Origin: Symbiodinium sp. CCMP2592
Taxonomy: Eukaryota; Sar; Dinophyceae; Suessiales; Symbiodiniaceae
Reading direction: 5' to 3'
Assembly (NCBI GenBank): GCA_905221615.1
Contig: CAJNDT010004691.1
Span: forward strand, 358,501-422,500
DNA length: 64,000 bases
Position numbers and translations under genes: made by a program. Position 1 is the stretch's first letter. Each line of letters begins with the position of its first letter. The notes beneath the pieces were generated by a model that had not been told where the DNA came from, did not search any database, and was given only the letters and a program-made list of their open reading frames with translations. Positions 48,051-58,374 of the stretch are shown here, piece after piece.

Positions 48051-48158
48051 GTCAACGATCTTCGGCGAGAAAACTATATGCTTAGGGACGAGGCAGGTTG
48101 CTGGTTTTGGAGCGGTGCCAAACTGCCAGCTGCAGCTCAAAGGCTATGGCTTCAGTGA
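48051..48158 (+). CDS. terminal exon of the same gene
   Basis: Acceptor cgatgccag, phase 0, frame VNDLRRENYMLRDEAGCWFW then SGAKLPAAAQRLWLQ and TGA. Confidence 0.6.
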   Translation, partial: VNDLRRENYMLRDEAGCWFWSGAKLPAAAQRLWLQ

Positions 48159-48429
48159 TCCGTCCGCCTGGCCTTTAGGCGACTCAAAGCCCTGACGGAC
48201 TTTGGGCTGGTTCAGAAGATTTTACGGGGGGTGCTCTAATGAGCGGTTCTCATATCGGGATCCTACTGTCCAGGGTCCGCATCAGGGTCCATATGGGTAG
48301 TTCTCCAAATCAGTGCCCCGTTTTAGGTCCCCAAATCGAACGGTGCCTTTCTACAAAAGGTTTCAACTTGGAGAACTATCTCGACCCCCCCATATACCCT
48401 CTATTATACCCCAAATACTTACCCACGAT

Positions 48430-48526
48430 TAAGGGCCATAAGGACATTGTTGAACGGGTATCCATACAGCATTCTGAACAACTCAAAGAAGTCAAGGACA
48501 GAAATTGCGCAGTAGTTTGCAGCTGA
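48430..48526 (+). CDS. terminal exon candidate
   Basis: Frame KGHKDIVERVSIQHSEQLKE then VKDRNCAVVCS and TGA. A catacag acceptor lies inside. Unknown family. Confidence 0.45.
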
Positions 48527-48646
48527 AGATAAAATTGCGGACAAGCCCTAAACCACAGCCTTAACTACCAAAACTTAATTTTTTGGTAGGGCCCAGGGCC
48601 CCTATACATTCTATGCTACCGTGGGGTTCATGAAGGGAATCTGCAG

Positions 48647-48743
48647 AAAAAGTCGTTGCGGGAATTCAAGGTGCGGTTCAGGGCATCGGGTTCTGGATCC
48701 ACACGAGTTCAGACCCCACTACGGCAGCATACTATTGTATCCC
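48647..48743 (+). CDS. exon before an M-N element
   Basis: Acceptor gaatctgcag, phase 0, frame KKSLREFKVRFRASGSGSTR then VQTPLRQHTIV. Confidence 0.55.
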
Positions 48744-48830
48744 AGGGGACCCACATATACTACCATTATGGAATTAGGTCCCCAAAACCATAACGAGAAT
48801 GATCTTTCGGGACCTATAATTCCATAGTGT
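48744..48830. mobile_element. M-N element, diverged ends
   Basis: atactaccattatggaatta / acctataattccatagtgt keep the inner arms of the family. Confidence 0.7.
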
Positions 48831-49107
48831 TGAACCGCCTGCGGGACCCCTAGAAAACCCCGAACCCTTTGTAATCGCATTCGGGTCTACAAGACCCGTA
48901 TGAAACCCGTCATCACGCTTTGAAGACCCCTACAAAACACGTAACACCTCTGGAACGCTTCAAACAGACCCTAAACCCTAAGTCCCTAAGCTCCAATCCT
49001 ACATCCCTAGACCTCTAAACCTTAAGCCCTGAACCTTGAACCCTATCAACTCCAAAACACGAAGCCCCAAATTTTAAACTAAGATGCCCTGAATTCACGA
49101 CTGGCAG

Positions 49108-49159
49108 GTTCGATCCTATGATCTCCGCTTCGACCAGCTGCTAGAGGCTCCGGCACATA
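49108..49159 (+). CDS. exon with GTAAAC donor
   Basis: Acceptor gactggcag, phase 0, frame VRSYDLRFDQLLEAPAH, donor gtaaac. Confidence 0.6.
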
Positions 49160-49407
49160 GTAAACCCCAATGAAGTTTAGGGGTTTCAGGATTCAGGGGT
49201 TAGGGTTTAGGCTTCAGGGTTTAGGGTTTAGGGCTTAGTTGGAAAGCTGATTATAAAGGACAACAATTAGTGCTCGGATTCCTTAACTAGGATTGACGCT
49301 TTTGGGCTTCCAACTTTTGGGCTTCTACTTTAGGATCTTTACGGGAGGCGGTTCTACGGGGGGGGAGGGTACTGGCGATCCTTGGGGCGGACTAGGGGGT
49401 TATGGGA

Positions 49408-49650
49408 CCCAGACCTTCCAAAACCCCTTAATTAAGGAATATACTCCTTAAATTATAGTAGGACCCTTCCTTAATTAAGGAATATATTCCTTAAACTATA
49501 GTAGGACCCTTAATATGATCTATAAGGTATATTCCTTAATTAAGGGGTTTTGGAGTCCCCTAAACCCTAAACCCTATAGATCCCTTATAATAGATCCCTT
49601 TAAGGAACCCTAGGTATATTCCTTAATTAAGGGGTTTTGGAAGGTCTGGG
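49408..49650. mobile_element. M-D element with doubled right arm and tripled interior
   Basis: cccagaccttccaaaacccc / ggggttttggaaggtctggg. aggtatattccttaattaag... at 49525-49554 is repeated at 49612-49641 around a ccctaaaccctatagatccc cassette. A further taattaaggaatat copy sits on the left. Confidence 0.85.
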
Positions 49651-49860
49651 GGGGGTTCAGGGTTTCTCTCGGGGGTTTTCGGGGTTTGGGGGATTGTATT
49701 GTTTAGGGTGTGTCTATAGGGTTTATGCTCTTGACAACGGGGGTTTGATTTCCAAATTATAGGGCTCCCCCTAGTTCATTGTTTCGTTCCAACTAATCCC
49801 GATGCTCCCTACCCCGTAAAATCTCAACCCGAAACCTCTTCCCGATGCTCCCGACACCAG

Positions 49861-49982
49861 GCGCTCGTAGCGGTGGGAACCGCTGCTGCTCATGTGGAGG
49901 CCAGCCCACCGAAGCTCCGATGTTCGGCAGTTTCGGGGTTCAGGTCCATAAGATTACAGCGCTGTTCGCAAATATGTTGTAG
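49861..49982 (+). CDS. terminal exon, Cys-rich
   Basis: Acceptor gacaccag. The better frame reads GARSGGNRCCSCGGQPTEAP then MFGSFGVQVHKITALFANML and TAG. A second frame (ALVAVGTAAAHVEASPPKL) stays open longer. Coding likely; frame uncertain. Confidence 0.5.
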
Positions 49983-50180
49983 AGTTTTGTGTGGCATTTA
50001 TGAGGGTTGTGTAGGGATTGTTTTCTTGTTCACGGGGGTTTATGGTGCTACTTCGGTTTGCAGCCGGTTAGGGCTTCATTCGTAATTTTAGTGTTTAGTG
50101 TTTGCGATTCATGGTGTTTTGGGGGTTTAGGCTTCAAGGCTTTGCGCTGACGGTCGATCCAAGGCTTATGTCTTTGGACC

Positions 50181-50339
50181 ATGGATCACTTTCGAAAACT
50201 GCGCAACCAGAGTTCCGAAGCCTATTTTGTAAACCATGTTGAAACCGTCAAAATTGCACATGCCACGCATGTTGACGCCGATTGTTTCAGTTCCTGGACC
50301 TTCGACCATGTGATGCCTTTTCCAGCATTCAAGCCTTAG
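50181..50339 (+). CDS. 52-codon ATG frame or exon
   Basis: MDHFRKLRNQSSEAYFVNHV, then ETVKIAHATHVDADCFSSWT and FDHVMPFPAFKP with TAG. Protein-like throughout; open upstream of the ATG for about ten codons. Unknown family. Confidence 0.5.
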   Translation: MDHFRKLRNQSSEAYFVNHVETVKIAHATHVDADCFSSWTFDHVMPFPAFKP

Positions 50340-50360
50340 TCTGTACTATCTCTCTCTCTA

Positions 50361-50450
50361 TATGTATGTATATATATATATATATCTATATCTATATATA
50401 TATATACACATATATATGTATATATATATATATATACATATATATGTTTC
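50361..50450. repeat. TA/TATC microsatellite
   Basis: Mixed tatata, tatcta and tacata units. Confidence 0.9.
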
Positions 50451-50683
50451 ATATTTTTGAGCACTAAACGCCAAACTACCAACAAATCCTACCCACTCCG
50501 GCCCCAAGACCGTAGAATACAACAGCCCCGAAACTTCCCCAAACCGAAGGCGCTAACATCTCAGCCCTATAAGCCTGGATTTAGGGTTTGGGGTCTCTAA
50601 AGCACGATGTATGAACCCTAAACCCTCAAACCCTGAACCCTACAAACCCAATGCCCCTGACGGAATGAGAGGCAGCATCTCAG

Positions 50684-50769
50684 CCATGCGTTACAGACCG
50701 CCTCATCGTGCGCGAGCATTGGCGGCGGAAGTATCAGGACTTCCAATTGTCCGGTTTCCCCTTGGAGAG
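50684..50769 (+). CDS. exon with GT donor
   Basis: Acceptor agcatctcag, phase 0, frame PCVTDRLIVREHWRRKYQDF then QLSGFPLE, donor gag|gttta. About 80 percent G/C third positions. Confidence 0.6.
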
Positions 50770-51076
50770 GTTTAGGGTGACCACATACAAGGGTATCGTA
50801 TAGGGGCCTTAATAGCGGCCTGGATACTTGGAATAGAGTTCGGGGGATATTGTAGCCCTAACCTGTGGGTTCACTATATGTTTATGTTGGTTTCTTACTA
50901 TGATTCAGACCTTTACCCTGAATCCCTAACCCGAAGCCCCGCCCGAAGTGAAGGTCTGGCGGTGTCCTGCTTAGAGCGGTGATTTGTTTAAACCCAGTAC
51001 ACGAGAACCATCTAAACCCTACGTCCTGAAACGAAGCCCGCCGAACCCCAAACCTCCCCCAAATCCTGCGACGCAG

Positions 51077-51151
51077 CTGCAACGCCTCAAGTGCAGCTTT
51101 CGCTGGACCTTCCCTGCCGAGCCTGCGCGCGCAGAGGGCTTGGTGCAATGA
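51077..51151 (+). CDS. terminal exon, unknown protein
   Basis: Acceptor gcgacgcag, phase 0, frame LQRLKCSFRWTFPAEPARAE then GLVQ and TGA. Likely the end of the gene containing 50684-50769. A reverse 88-codon frame is its shadow. Confidence 0.6.
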   Translation: MQRLKCSFRWTFPAEPARAEGLVQ

Positions 51152-51194
51152 GCTCTGTCGGTCTGGCTGTGCCCTTCGGCCTTAAACTGCTATA

Positions 51195-51277
51195 GGTCTT
51201 TATACTTAATTTTGGGTCCTTATTATAAGGATCCTGCTATTTAGGGTCCTTTATCAGGGTCCCCCGGAAACTACCAT
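51195..51277. mobile_element. M-C element, partial
   Basis: Interior cttaattttgggtccttatt and gggtcccccggaaactacca. Left TIR lost. Confidence 0.65.
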
Positions 51278-51419
51278 GTAGTTGTCGTGTGGGCTTGAAG
51301 GTTTTTCATGAGCGTTTTGAAAGGGGTTCCTTTCGCGGGGTTGGGGAGGTATAACCAGGACTTGACTTTCTGAGACTCGCATGTGGGTTGGTCTGTGCGG
51401 TTTGCGGTTTCGGGTTCAG

Positions 51420-51477
51420 GGGTCCTGGCAACAAAGATGCTGCTCGGGAATAGTGTGTCAGAGACTGGCATGAAACC
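51420..51477 (+). CDS. possible upstream exon of ABM gene 1
   Basis: Acceptor cgggttcag, frame VLATKMLLGNSVSETGM. It lies just upstream of ABM gene 1 and could encode its N-terminal leader, but nothing shows the join. Confidence 0.35.
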
Positions 51478-51780
51478 TAAAAAATCCCAAGCCCTAAACC
51501 CTAAACCCTTCAACCCCCAAACACTTAAACCCCTAAACTCTACAGAAAGCAACATAATAACATAATACGGGCCCGTGTTTTTGCATATTGCCAGAAAGTA
51601 CACATACTGACGATGCCCTAGCGGTGTGTTGGCTGTTAACAAAGACTTCGTATATGTGCCTTGAATGTCAATGTCCAGATTTAGCGAAGCACTCAAACAC
51701 CTAAAGGTCTCCGAAGACCGAAAGCCCTGTTAAAAAAAAACCACCAAACCCCTAAACCCTAGACTCCTAAGCCCGAAGCC

Positions 51781-51876
51781 TTACCTGGGGATCCAAAAAC
51801 CCACTGTTTTAGAGGTGAGACCCTGCAATTAGAGGGTCATAACCTGCTGTTTTGTAGGGTTTGGGGATACAGGTAA
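51781..51876. mobile_element. M-L element
   Basis: ttacctggggatccaaaaac / gtttggggatacaggta. Confidence 0.9.
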
Positions 51877-52094
51877 TCCCTAAATGCCGGAGGCCCCAAA
51901 GCTTGACGTCATCTCCGCTAGGGTTTAGGGCTTGGGGCTTAGGGCCTAGTTTAGGGTTTTAGGTTTTAGGGTCTATTATAGGCGTTTAGGGTTTTAGGCT
52001 TTGGGCTCTATTATGGGGTTTTGGGGTTTAGGGTTTAGAGTCTATTATAGGGTTTAGAAAGCCTGAGCCTTACAATCCCACATCCGCAGCCCAG

Positions 52095-52139
52095 GCTCGT
52101 GACGGTGGAGATCAAGCCAGATCGGATCGATGAGTTCCT
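52095..52139 (+). CDS. ABM gene 1, exon 1
   Basis: Encodes LVTVEIKPDRIDEFL, the first strand and helix of an antibiotic-biosynthesis-monooxygenase (ABM) domain, a small ferredoxin-like fold that forms dimers and in several members oxidises quinols or phenols. Acceptor gcccag; donor ct|gctaca (GC type), which restores the Leu codon with the g of the next exon. Enzyme substrate not predictable. Confidence 0.75.
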
Positions 52140-52160
52140 GCTACATGCCTCTTACTGTGT

Positions 52161-52248
52161 ACCTTAACCCTGAAGAACCTGCCTTCTGAAGGACTTATAT
52201 AATGAAACCATAATACGGAACCCTACAAAGGTAGGTGATTAAGGGTTA
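52161..52248. mobile_element. M-J element in ABM gene 1 intron 1
   Basis: accttaaccctgaagaacct / ggtaggtgattaagggtta. Begins 21 bp after the GC donor. Confidence 0.75.
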
Positions 52249-52512
52249 AGGTATAGGCCTTAGGAGGTTTAGGAATCTAGGCTCAGAGTTGAAGCCTCGT
52301 TGCGTTTTCGAGGACTTGGGGTTTGGGGTTGTAGGGTTAAGGGTTAAGGCAGTTTAGGCCTCTGACTGTTAAGGGTGTAGGACCTTAAACTTACTAAACC
52401 CCATACCCAATACCCTATAAACCCTATACCCTATAAAGCCCTACACACTAACCCTTAAACCCTAAACCCTACACTGCCCTGAACCCCAAACCTATAAACC
52501 CTCTGTGCACCC

Positions 52513-52637
52513 CTACTTAAAGGCCCAGGAAACTTAGTAAGTAGGTTATACGTAGAGTTAGATGTCCCCTAAATGGAGTTACCCCAGTTATAGCCCTACT
52601 TACAACCGACTTACTAAGTGCCCAGGGCCTCCAAGTA
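52513..52637. mobile_element. M-B element in ABM gene 1 intron 1
   Basis: ctacttaaaggcccaggaaa / gtgcccagggcctccaagta. Confidence 0.85.
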
Positions 52638-52719
52638 CTAACTCGTTAACCATAAACACTAAACCCAATGCCCTAAACCCTAAACCCCAAAACTATAAAC
52701 CCTCTGTGCAACCCTATAT

Positions 52720-52826
52720 GGGGGGGGTTTCCGAAAATTAGGGGTACCGTATTTTCGGGTACTTAAAGTAAGGATCCTACTATTTAGGGTGCTATATTAG
52801 GGTCCCCTGTTTTCGGAAACTCCCAT
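52720..52826. mobile_element. M-C element plus cassette in ABM gene 1 intron 1
   Basis: gggggtttccgaaaattagg / ctgttttcggaaactccca. Followed to 52925 by the ccctttaaggaaccc cassette and a stray M-B right end (ttactaagtcccctgaccct). Confidence 0.85.
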
Positions 52827-53076
52827 AGACCCCAAAACCCTAAACCCCAGAGATCCCTTTAAGGAACCCTATAGATCCCTTTAAGGAGCCCTTTAAGAGC
52901 CCTTACTAAGTCCCCTGACCCTCCAAGCACAACCCTGTGGCATCCTTAGGAAAGCTAAGCCCTACACACTAACCCTTAAACCCTATACCCTAAACCCTAA
53001 ACCCAAGGCCCTGACCCCTAAACCCCAAACTCGTAAGCCCTCTGTGCACCCCTATATTCTCCCCTTTGCATCTTAG

Positions 53077-53130
53077 GAAAGTGATGGAGGGAGATGCGAA
53101 GGGCTCGCGAGATAAAGCTCTGGAGCCTGG
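53077..53130 (+). CDS. ABM gene 1, exon 2
   Basis: KVMEGDAKGSRDKALEPG, matching the conserved ABM segment that ends E-P-G. Acceptor gcatcttag. The end is ambiguous by one or two bases (cctgggcaat against cccagggtgc), so the donor could be GC or GG. Confidence 0.75.
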
Positions 53131-53413
53131 GCAATCGGAAAGCAGGGTCTAAGGTCAGAAGTATGGGCCCCTAATATGGACCCTTAGGTCTTTTTGAGGG
53201 AGTTCTAGGGACCCTGAAGTGTCTATGTAGGGTATATAGTAGGTATTTAGGGATCCCAAGGTTAAGGGCCCATCCAAGGGGCCCATGGTTTCAACCCTTG
53301 AGAGTAGAGCTTGTAGGGTTCAGGACTTAAGGCTTAGAGTTGAGGGTTCAGGATTTAAGGCTTAGTGGTTCAGGGTTTAAGGCTTAGAGTTTCTTCAGGG
53401 ATGGGTAGGCCTT

Positions 53414-53600
53414 GTGGTGGTGAGTGTTCGCTTCAAGACCTGCTTTTCGAAGCCCAGCCCCGTATCCAACATTTACACTGCAAAGACTTCCATTCATTCA
53501 AGCTCCCATCTGTTTGGGACGCGCCACCAACAAGCCGAAGTGCTTGATCCTGAGACCGAAAAACCTTCGCAGCTTCTGGAGAGGCTTACACAGACCCTAA
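53414..53600 (+). CDS. open region inside ABM gene 1 intron 2
   Basis: Two overlapping + frames look protein-like: LQDLLFEAQPRIQHLHCKDF to a stop at 53547, and RHQQAEVLDPETEKPSQLLE further on. Could be a nested gene, captured sequence or chance. Confidence 0.3.
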
Positions 53601-54027
53601 CTCCTAAACCCCAAATGCTGAACCCTGAACCCCTAAACCCTAAATCCTAGACCGTACATCCTAATCCCCAAATGCTGAACCCTAAACCCTTAAACCCTAA
53701 ATCCTAAAGCCTAAATCCTAAATCCCAAATGCGGAACTCTAAACCCACTAGCCGTGCTGACAAGACTTCCAGGATCCTTGGCCAAGCAGCGTTTACGAAA
53801 CAGGGGGCCGCTTTAGGGTAACCCTAAACCCTGGCTTGATCTCCGCCGTCACTAGCCTGGGCTTCGGTTGTGGGATTTTAGGCTTCAGGCTCTCTAAACC
53901 CTAACCCCTACAATAGACCCTTATAAACCTTAAATCCCTAAACCCTACAATCGACCTTAAACCCCGAAACCCTAAAAGCCCTGGCCGAGATGGCGTCAAG
54001 CTTTGGGGCTTCGGGTGTTGAGGGATT

Positions 54028-54124
54028 GCTTGTGTCCCCAACCCCTACAACATAGTAGCTTATGACCCTCGAAGTACAGGGTCTAGCCCCCTAAAACAGT
54101 ATATAGGTTTTCGGGTCCCCAGGT
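54028..54124. mobile_element. M-L element, reverse, in intron 2
   Basis: ttgtgtccccaacccctaca / ggttttcgggtccccaggt. Confidence 0.8.
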
Positions 54125-54749
54125 GGTCATGAGATAGACATGTAAGACCGAACCACCTCCAAAGTCCAAAACCCTGAACCCTAAACCCTGAAGCAAGCGA
54201 GCCCTGACATGTGATGCCTTAGGCCGGTTTATGCCTGTGTAGATACAGTGCATGCGGCTCTTATAGCACTGTTTTGAAACACCCATGAAAGCATGTGAAA
54301 TCCTAACAGAACCTCTAGAGAGTAGCTGACAGACATCAAATCATCCGGCCAAGCCGGAACCCTAGACTCTGAACAAAAATCAAATAGGCGCGAACACCCA
54401 CAAGCGGAACCCTAACCTCTACACCCGCTTGCTTTAGCGTTCTCAGGTAGATCACAGTAAAGCTCCTTGCCAGGGATTCTTGAACATACTATTTGGATAC
54501 TACTGTCCGCACTCAGTAACAGTTGAATAATACCATAGAATATGGATACATAGCGCCCTTAATGGTAGACCTCTTATAGACTGTTCCAGTATGGGGGGCA
54601 ATACCCGACCTTGGTTTTACAGTATTACGGTTCTCGCGGCTCTAGCGCCTAACGCATAGATTTTGAAGTTCTGGCGGATGCAAAAGGCCACTGCACTTGA
54701 AATCATGAACCTTAGCCGCCCTCATAGACTTCGTGCTCTAAACATTAAA

Positions 54750-55195
54750 CCCTTTTCAAAACGCCAGAAACCCCCTCTCAAAACACCCTAAGCCCTTTTC
54801 AAAGCACCTTAAACCCTTGTCAGAACCCCAAACCCCTTCTCAAAACACCCTAAACCTTTTCAGAACACCCTAAACCCGTTTCAACACACCCTGTACCTTT
54901 CAAAAAACCCTAGACCCTTTTCAAAACACCTTAAGCCCTTTTCAAACTACCCTAAGCCCTTTTCAAAGTTGAACCCTTTTCAGAACACATCAAACCCCTT
55001 ACACCCTATACCCTTTTCAAAACACGTTAAACCCTTTTCAACACACCCTACACCCTGATTCAACACACCCTATACCCTCATCAAAACACCCTAAACCCTT
55101 TTCAAAAAACCTTTAACCCTTTTCAGCACACCCTATATCCTGTTCAACACACCTTAAACCCTTTTCAAAGCACCCTAAATCCTTTTGAAAACACA
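54750..55195. repeat. 21-bp minisatellite built on CCCTAAA
   Basis: About 20 copies of a unit like ccctaaacccttttcaaaaca. Period about 21 bp with drift. It lies just upstream of ABM exon 3. Confidence 0.9.
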
Positions 55196-55247
55196 TTCTT
55201 AGACGCTTTTTAAGAAGCCGAAGCCGAGTCGTGACCTGAGGACCCAG

Positions 55248-55309
55248 GGTGCCTGCGCTTCGACCTCCTCCGAGATCGAGACAATCCCAACAAGTTCGTG
55301 TTTTACGAG
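55248..55309 (+). CDS. ABM gene 1, exon 3
   Basis: CLRFDLLRDRDNPNKFVFYE, the ABM core strand pair with the family-typical FxVLRD...FxxYE pattern. Acceptor gacccag; canonical gag|gttta donor. The last 26 bp recur at 55404-55429. Confidence 0.8.
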
Positions 55310-55403
55310 GTTTAGGGTTCAGGGTTTCAGAGTTTAGGGCTTAGAGGGTTTCGGGTTTAGGGTTTAGGGTGTTAGGGTTTTATAGGGTTTGGGGCTGAGG
55401 GCT

Positions 55404-55429
55404 CCCAACAAGTTCGTGTTCTACGAGGT
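55404..55429 (+). repeat. duplicate of ABM exon 3 end
   Basis: cccaacaagttcgtgttcta followed by cgaggt matches 55286-55311 with one change, 118 bp downstream, with TTTAGGG units between. It gives a second possible donor. Confidence 0.8.
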
Positions 55430-55597
55430 CGCTTTTCTGGAGATTTCTGTGAGGTTTCGCGTTTTGGCTTTAGGGTTCAGGCTTTCGGCTCTTGTTAGGA
55501 ACCTAAACCCTAAACCCTAAACTTTGACCGTTCGGCTTTATGTAGGGGTCGGGGCTCGAGACAGAACTGAAGGATGTTTTGAAAGTCATGGGGACTA

Positions 55598-55754
55598 TAC
55601 TTAGAGGCCCAGGGGACGTGGCGATTAGGCTATACGTAGAGTTATCACAGTTATTATAACACTTAGGTACTTATAATATAAGTACCTAAGTGGAGCTTCC
55701 CCAATTATAACCCTACGTATAACCGACTTACTAAGTCCCCTGGGCCTCCAAGTA
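55598..55754. mobile_element. M-B element in ABM gene 1 intron 3
   Basis: tacttagaggcccaggggac / cccctgggcctccaagta. The interior carries an extra small palindrome around cacttaggtacttataata. Confidence 0.85.
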
Positions 55755-56021
55755 GGGCTGTTCCGGGCTCAGGGCTCGGACAGAACGGGATTTGAAGCTT
55801 AGAGGGTTTTAAAGTTAGTATTGGGGTTATCAGGTTTAGGGTTTAGGGGTTTAGGGTTTCGGGAATTTTGGGGTTATCAGGGGCATTAAAGGGCTTATGG
55901 GTTGCAGAGGGCTTGACAGCTGGGATTTAGGGTTGAGGCTTTCGGATGGAGAGATGAAGGCTTCAGGGTTCCAGGCTTGAGTCAGGGTTGCAGGTTTCGG
56001 GCCGGAACTTTCCGGGTGAAT

Positions 56022-56126
56022 TGGGGGTTTCCGAAAAAAAGGGGACCCTAATGTAGTACCCAAAATACTAGGCTCCTTATTATAAGGACCCCAAAATAAG
56101 GTACACCTAATTTTCGGGAACTCCCA
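56022..56126. mobile_element. M-C element, reverse, in intron 3
   Basis: tgggggtttccgaaaaaaag / ctaattttcgggaactccca. Confidence 0.85.
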
Positions 56127-56342
56127 AAGTCTTAGGTCTGTACAGCTACTTTTAGGGTCTTTAGGGTCAGGGTTGGGGTTGGGGTGCAGGGGCTTCATAG
56201 ATGAAGCCTTGATTTGACAGCAAGGTTCATTGCGGCTAGCCAAGTTTGGGCGAGGAGCCTCAGAATGCAGAGGCATTTCAGCCTATATGTAAACGCAAAA
56301 GCCCATTATCAAACCCTAGGCCCCAAACGGAACTACATCGGA

Positions 56343-56344
<2 letters not shown>

Positions 56345-56402
<58 letters not shown>

Positions 56403-56705
56403 GTATATATATACACACACACACACATACATGTATATGTCTTTGTACATGTTCATGCACATGGACATTTGCACATGGACATTTACATGTACATGCAGAA
56501 GTAGTAGATGTATAGGTGCGTGCATCGGTGTATTTATATGCATATCCATATTCATATGTGTATGCAATGCGTATATGTATATACATGTATATGTATAGGC
56601 ACATCTGTAAATGGATATGCGCATGCATGCATGCCTGCATACATGCATACATACATACATATGTACATACAGACAGACATACATACATACATGCATATAC
56701 ATACA
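56345..56705. repeat. complex microsatellite
   Basis: (CT)n to 56392, then TA, CA and acatgcatac units. The long frames on both strands rich in Tyr, His, Cys and Met are compositional. Confidence 0.9.
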
Positions 56706-56740
56706 CATGGGTGTTCGGTTCAGAGTTCCCTTGTCTTCAG

Positions 56741-56848
56741 GCCTATGTAGACGATGGGGCGATTTCGACGCACAAGACCACGGCGCACTACAAAGCCTGG
56801 GCCGACTTCAAAGCCACTGGCGCAGTGGAGTCTCAGACGGTAGTGAAG
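56741..56848 (+). CDS. ABM gene 1, exon 4
   Basis: AYVDDGAISTHKTTAHYKAW then ADFKATGAVESQTVVK, the C-terminal half of the ABM domain including the HxxTxHYxxW region. Canonical ttgtcttcag acceptor; donor aag|gcacga (GC). Confidence 0.85.
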
Positions 56849-57127
56849 GCACGATAGACTTTATGGCCAAGTTTTTAGGGTTTGGGGTCTAAGGCGTACG
56901 ACTAGGCCTTATGCTAGGATTCAGAGGGTTAGAGCTAGATTACATTGAGGCTTTTGGATGTAGGGTTTGGGGTATTGCATTGGGTTCAGGGTGTCGGCTG
57001 TAGGGTTTGATGGCAGCAGTGACAGCACCTTGGTCCTGGCGTTCAGGTTACGGGGACACCGAAGGCTTAGTACATAGGGGCCTGACCAAACAGAAACATA
57101 CGGAATGTTGTGTTGAGGGGGGGGATT

Positions 57128-57170
57128 CTAAATATGAAGCCCGAAACGGAACTACTATGGGGCCTATGCT
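57128..57170. mobile_element. M-G right half
   Basis: aatatgaagcccgaaacgga then actactatggggcc, without a left arm. Confidence 0.6.
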
Positions 57171-57534
57171 AAACCCTAAACCCTAAATTTTGAGCCCCTA
57201 TAATCCCTAATCGCACCCCTAAACCCTAAACCCCATTCCCTAAACTACGGGGCCTATGGGTACGTAGTAAATACTCTCGAGACTCTCATTGCAGCTTCTG
57301 ACGACCCGCGAGGCCCTGAAGCGTAAACCTAAGCTTGAATCTACACCCTAAACCATCAGCAATAGGGTTCCCTTTAAAGGGATCCTTAAAGGGATCTAAA
57401 GAAGGGTTCTACAATATAGGGGCCTAAACAACTGCCAACACAAGTATTTTATCCCTGTAATAAACCCTTCGCCCGAAACCTTAAACCCATGGTAAGTCGT
57501 AAATCCAACAAAACCCCAGACCCCAAATCCAAAA

Positions 57535-57725
57535 TGGGAGTTTCCCAAAATTAGGGGTACCTTATTTTGGGGTCCTTATAATAATGATCCTTCTATTTAG
57601 GGTACTATACTAGGGTCCCCGATTTTCGGAAACTAGATCCGGAAACCCTAAACCCCAGAGATCCCTTTAAGGAACCCTATAGATCCCTTTAAGGAGCCCT
57701 TTAAGAGCCCTTACTAAGTCCCCTA
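57535..57725. mobile_element. M-C element plus cassette in ABM gene 1 intron 4
   Basis: tgggagtttcccaaaattag ... cgattttcggaaacta, then the same cassette and stray M-B end as after 52826. Confidence 0.85.
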
Positions 57726-57750
57726 ATCCCAAATCCCAAGCCTCGGAAAG

Positions 57751-57840
57751 GCGGAGACGGCATCGCTTCCGGCATGGGCTTTCCAGACGCTTCCCACAGG
57801 CTCGTGGCATTCGGGCGTGAGGAATAGGGACCCAGGGCTA
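57751..57840 (+). CDS. ABM gene 1, exon 5 (C-terminal)
   Basis: AETASLPAWAFQTLPTGSWH follows acceptor ctcggaaag. Gene 2 has the matching C-terminal motif ETASIPGEWALQ. The frame stays open to 57888, so the end is uncertain. Confidence 0.65.
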
Positions 57841-58117
57841 AGGGTTCCTATGAAGGGCACCTTTAGGGGCTCCTTAAAGGGCTCCTTTTAAGGGCTGATT
57901 TTTAAGGGCTCCTTTTAAGGGTTTTGTGTTCAGGGCTGATGGTTTAAGGTTTAGGGCTCGGGGTTTAGACTTTAGGGTTTTAGTTTTTAGGGCTTCGGGG
58001 CTTTAGGGCTTTAGGTTTAGGGTTTACTATTGTAGGATTCCTTGAGAGTTTTCTGTAGGATGAAATTCTTTAGGGTGAAATCAAGAGGTTTGGGCTTATG
58101 TGATGTTGCAATGTATC

Positions 58118-58320
58118 TATCCCGAAGGGCCCATGTACCCAAGCAGTATATACTCTAGGGAGCACTTTCCTAGAGGCTCCAAATATAGTACCATTATGGA
58201 ATTAAGTCCCCAAAGCCATGCTATGGATGGTCTTTTGGGACCTAATTCCATAATGGTACTATATATGGAGCCTCTGGGTTTAAGGCCAAAGTATATGCTA
58301 TTTGGGTACGTTGAACTTTA
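58118..58320. mobile_element. M-E element carrying M-N
   Basis: cgaagggcccatgtacccaa and gggtacgttgaacttt enclose M-N (58170-58278: ctagaggctccaaatatagt / actatatatggagcctctggg). Confidence 0.8.
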
Positions 58321-58374
58321 TAGAGTATGTAATGTAGAAACGTACGTATGCCCCGCAGAGCCGACACTCTCCAG

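Noticed and set aside
55570-55595. ttgaaagtcatgggg, similar to the KVME part of ABM exons
   Set aside because: Too short, out of order inside intron 3, and followed directly by an M-B element.
56278-56857. Tyr/His/Cys/Met-rich frames of 80-142 codons on both strands
   Set aside because: They span CT, TA, CA and acatgcatac microsatellites. Only the short ABM exon at 56741-56848 is accepted.
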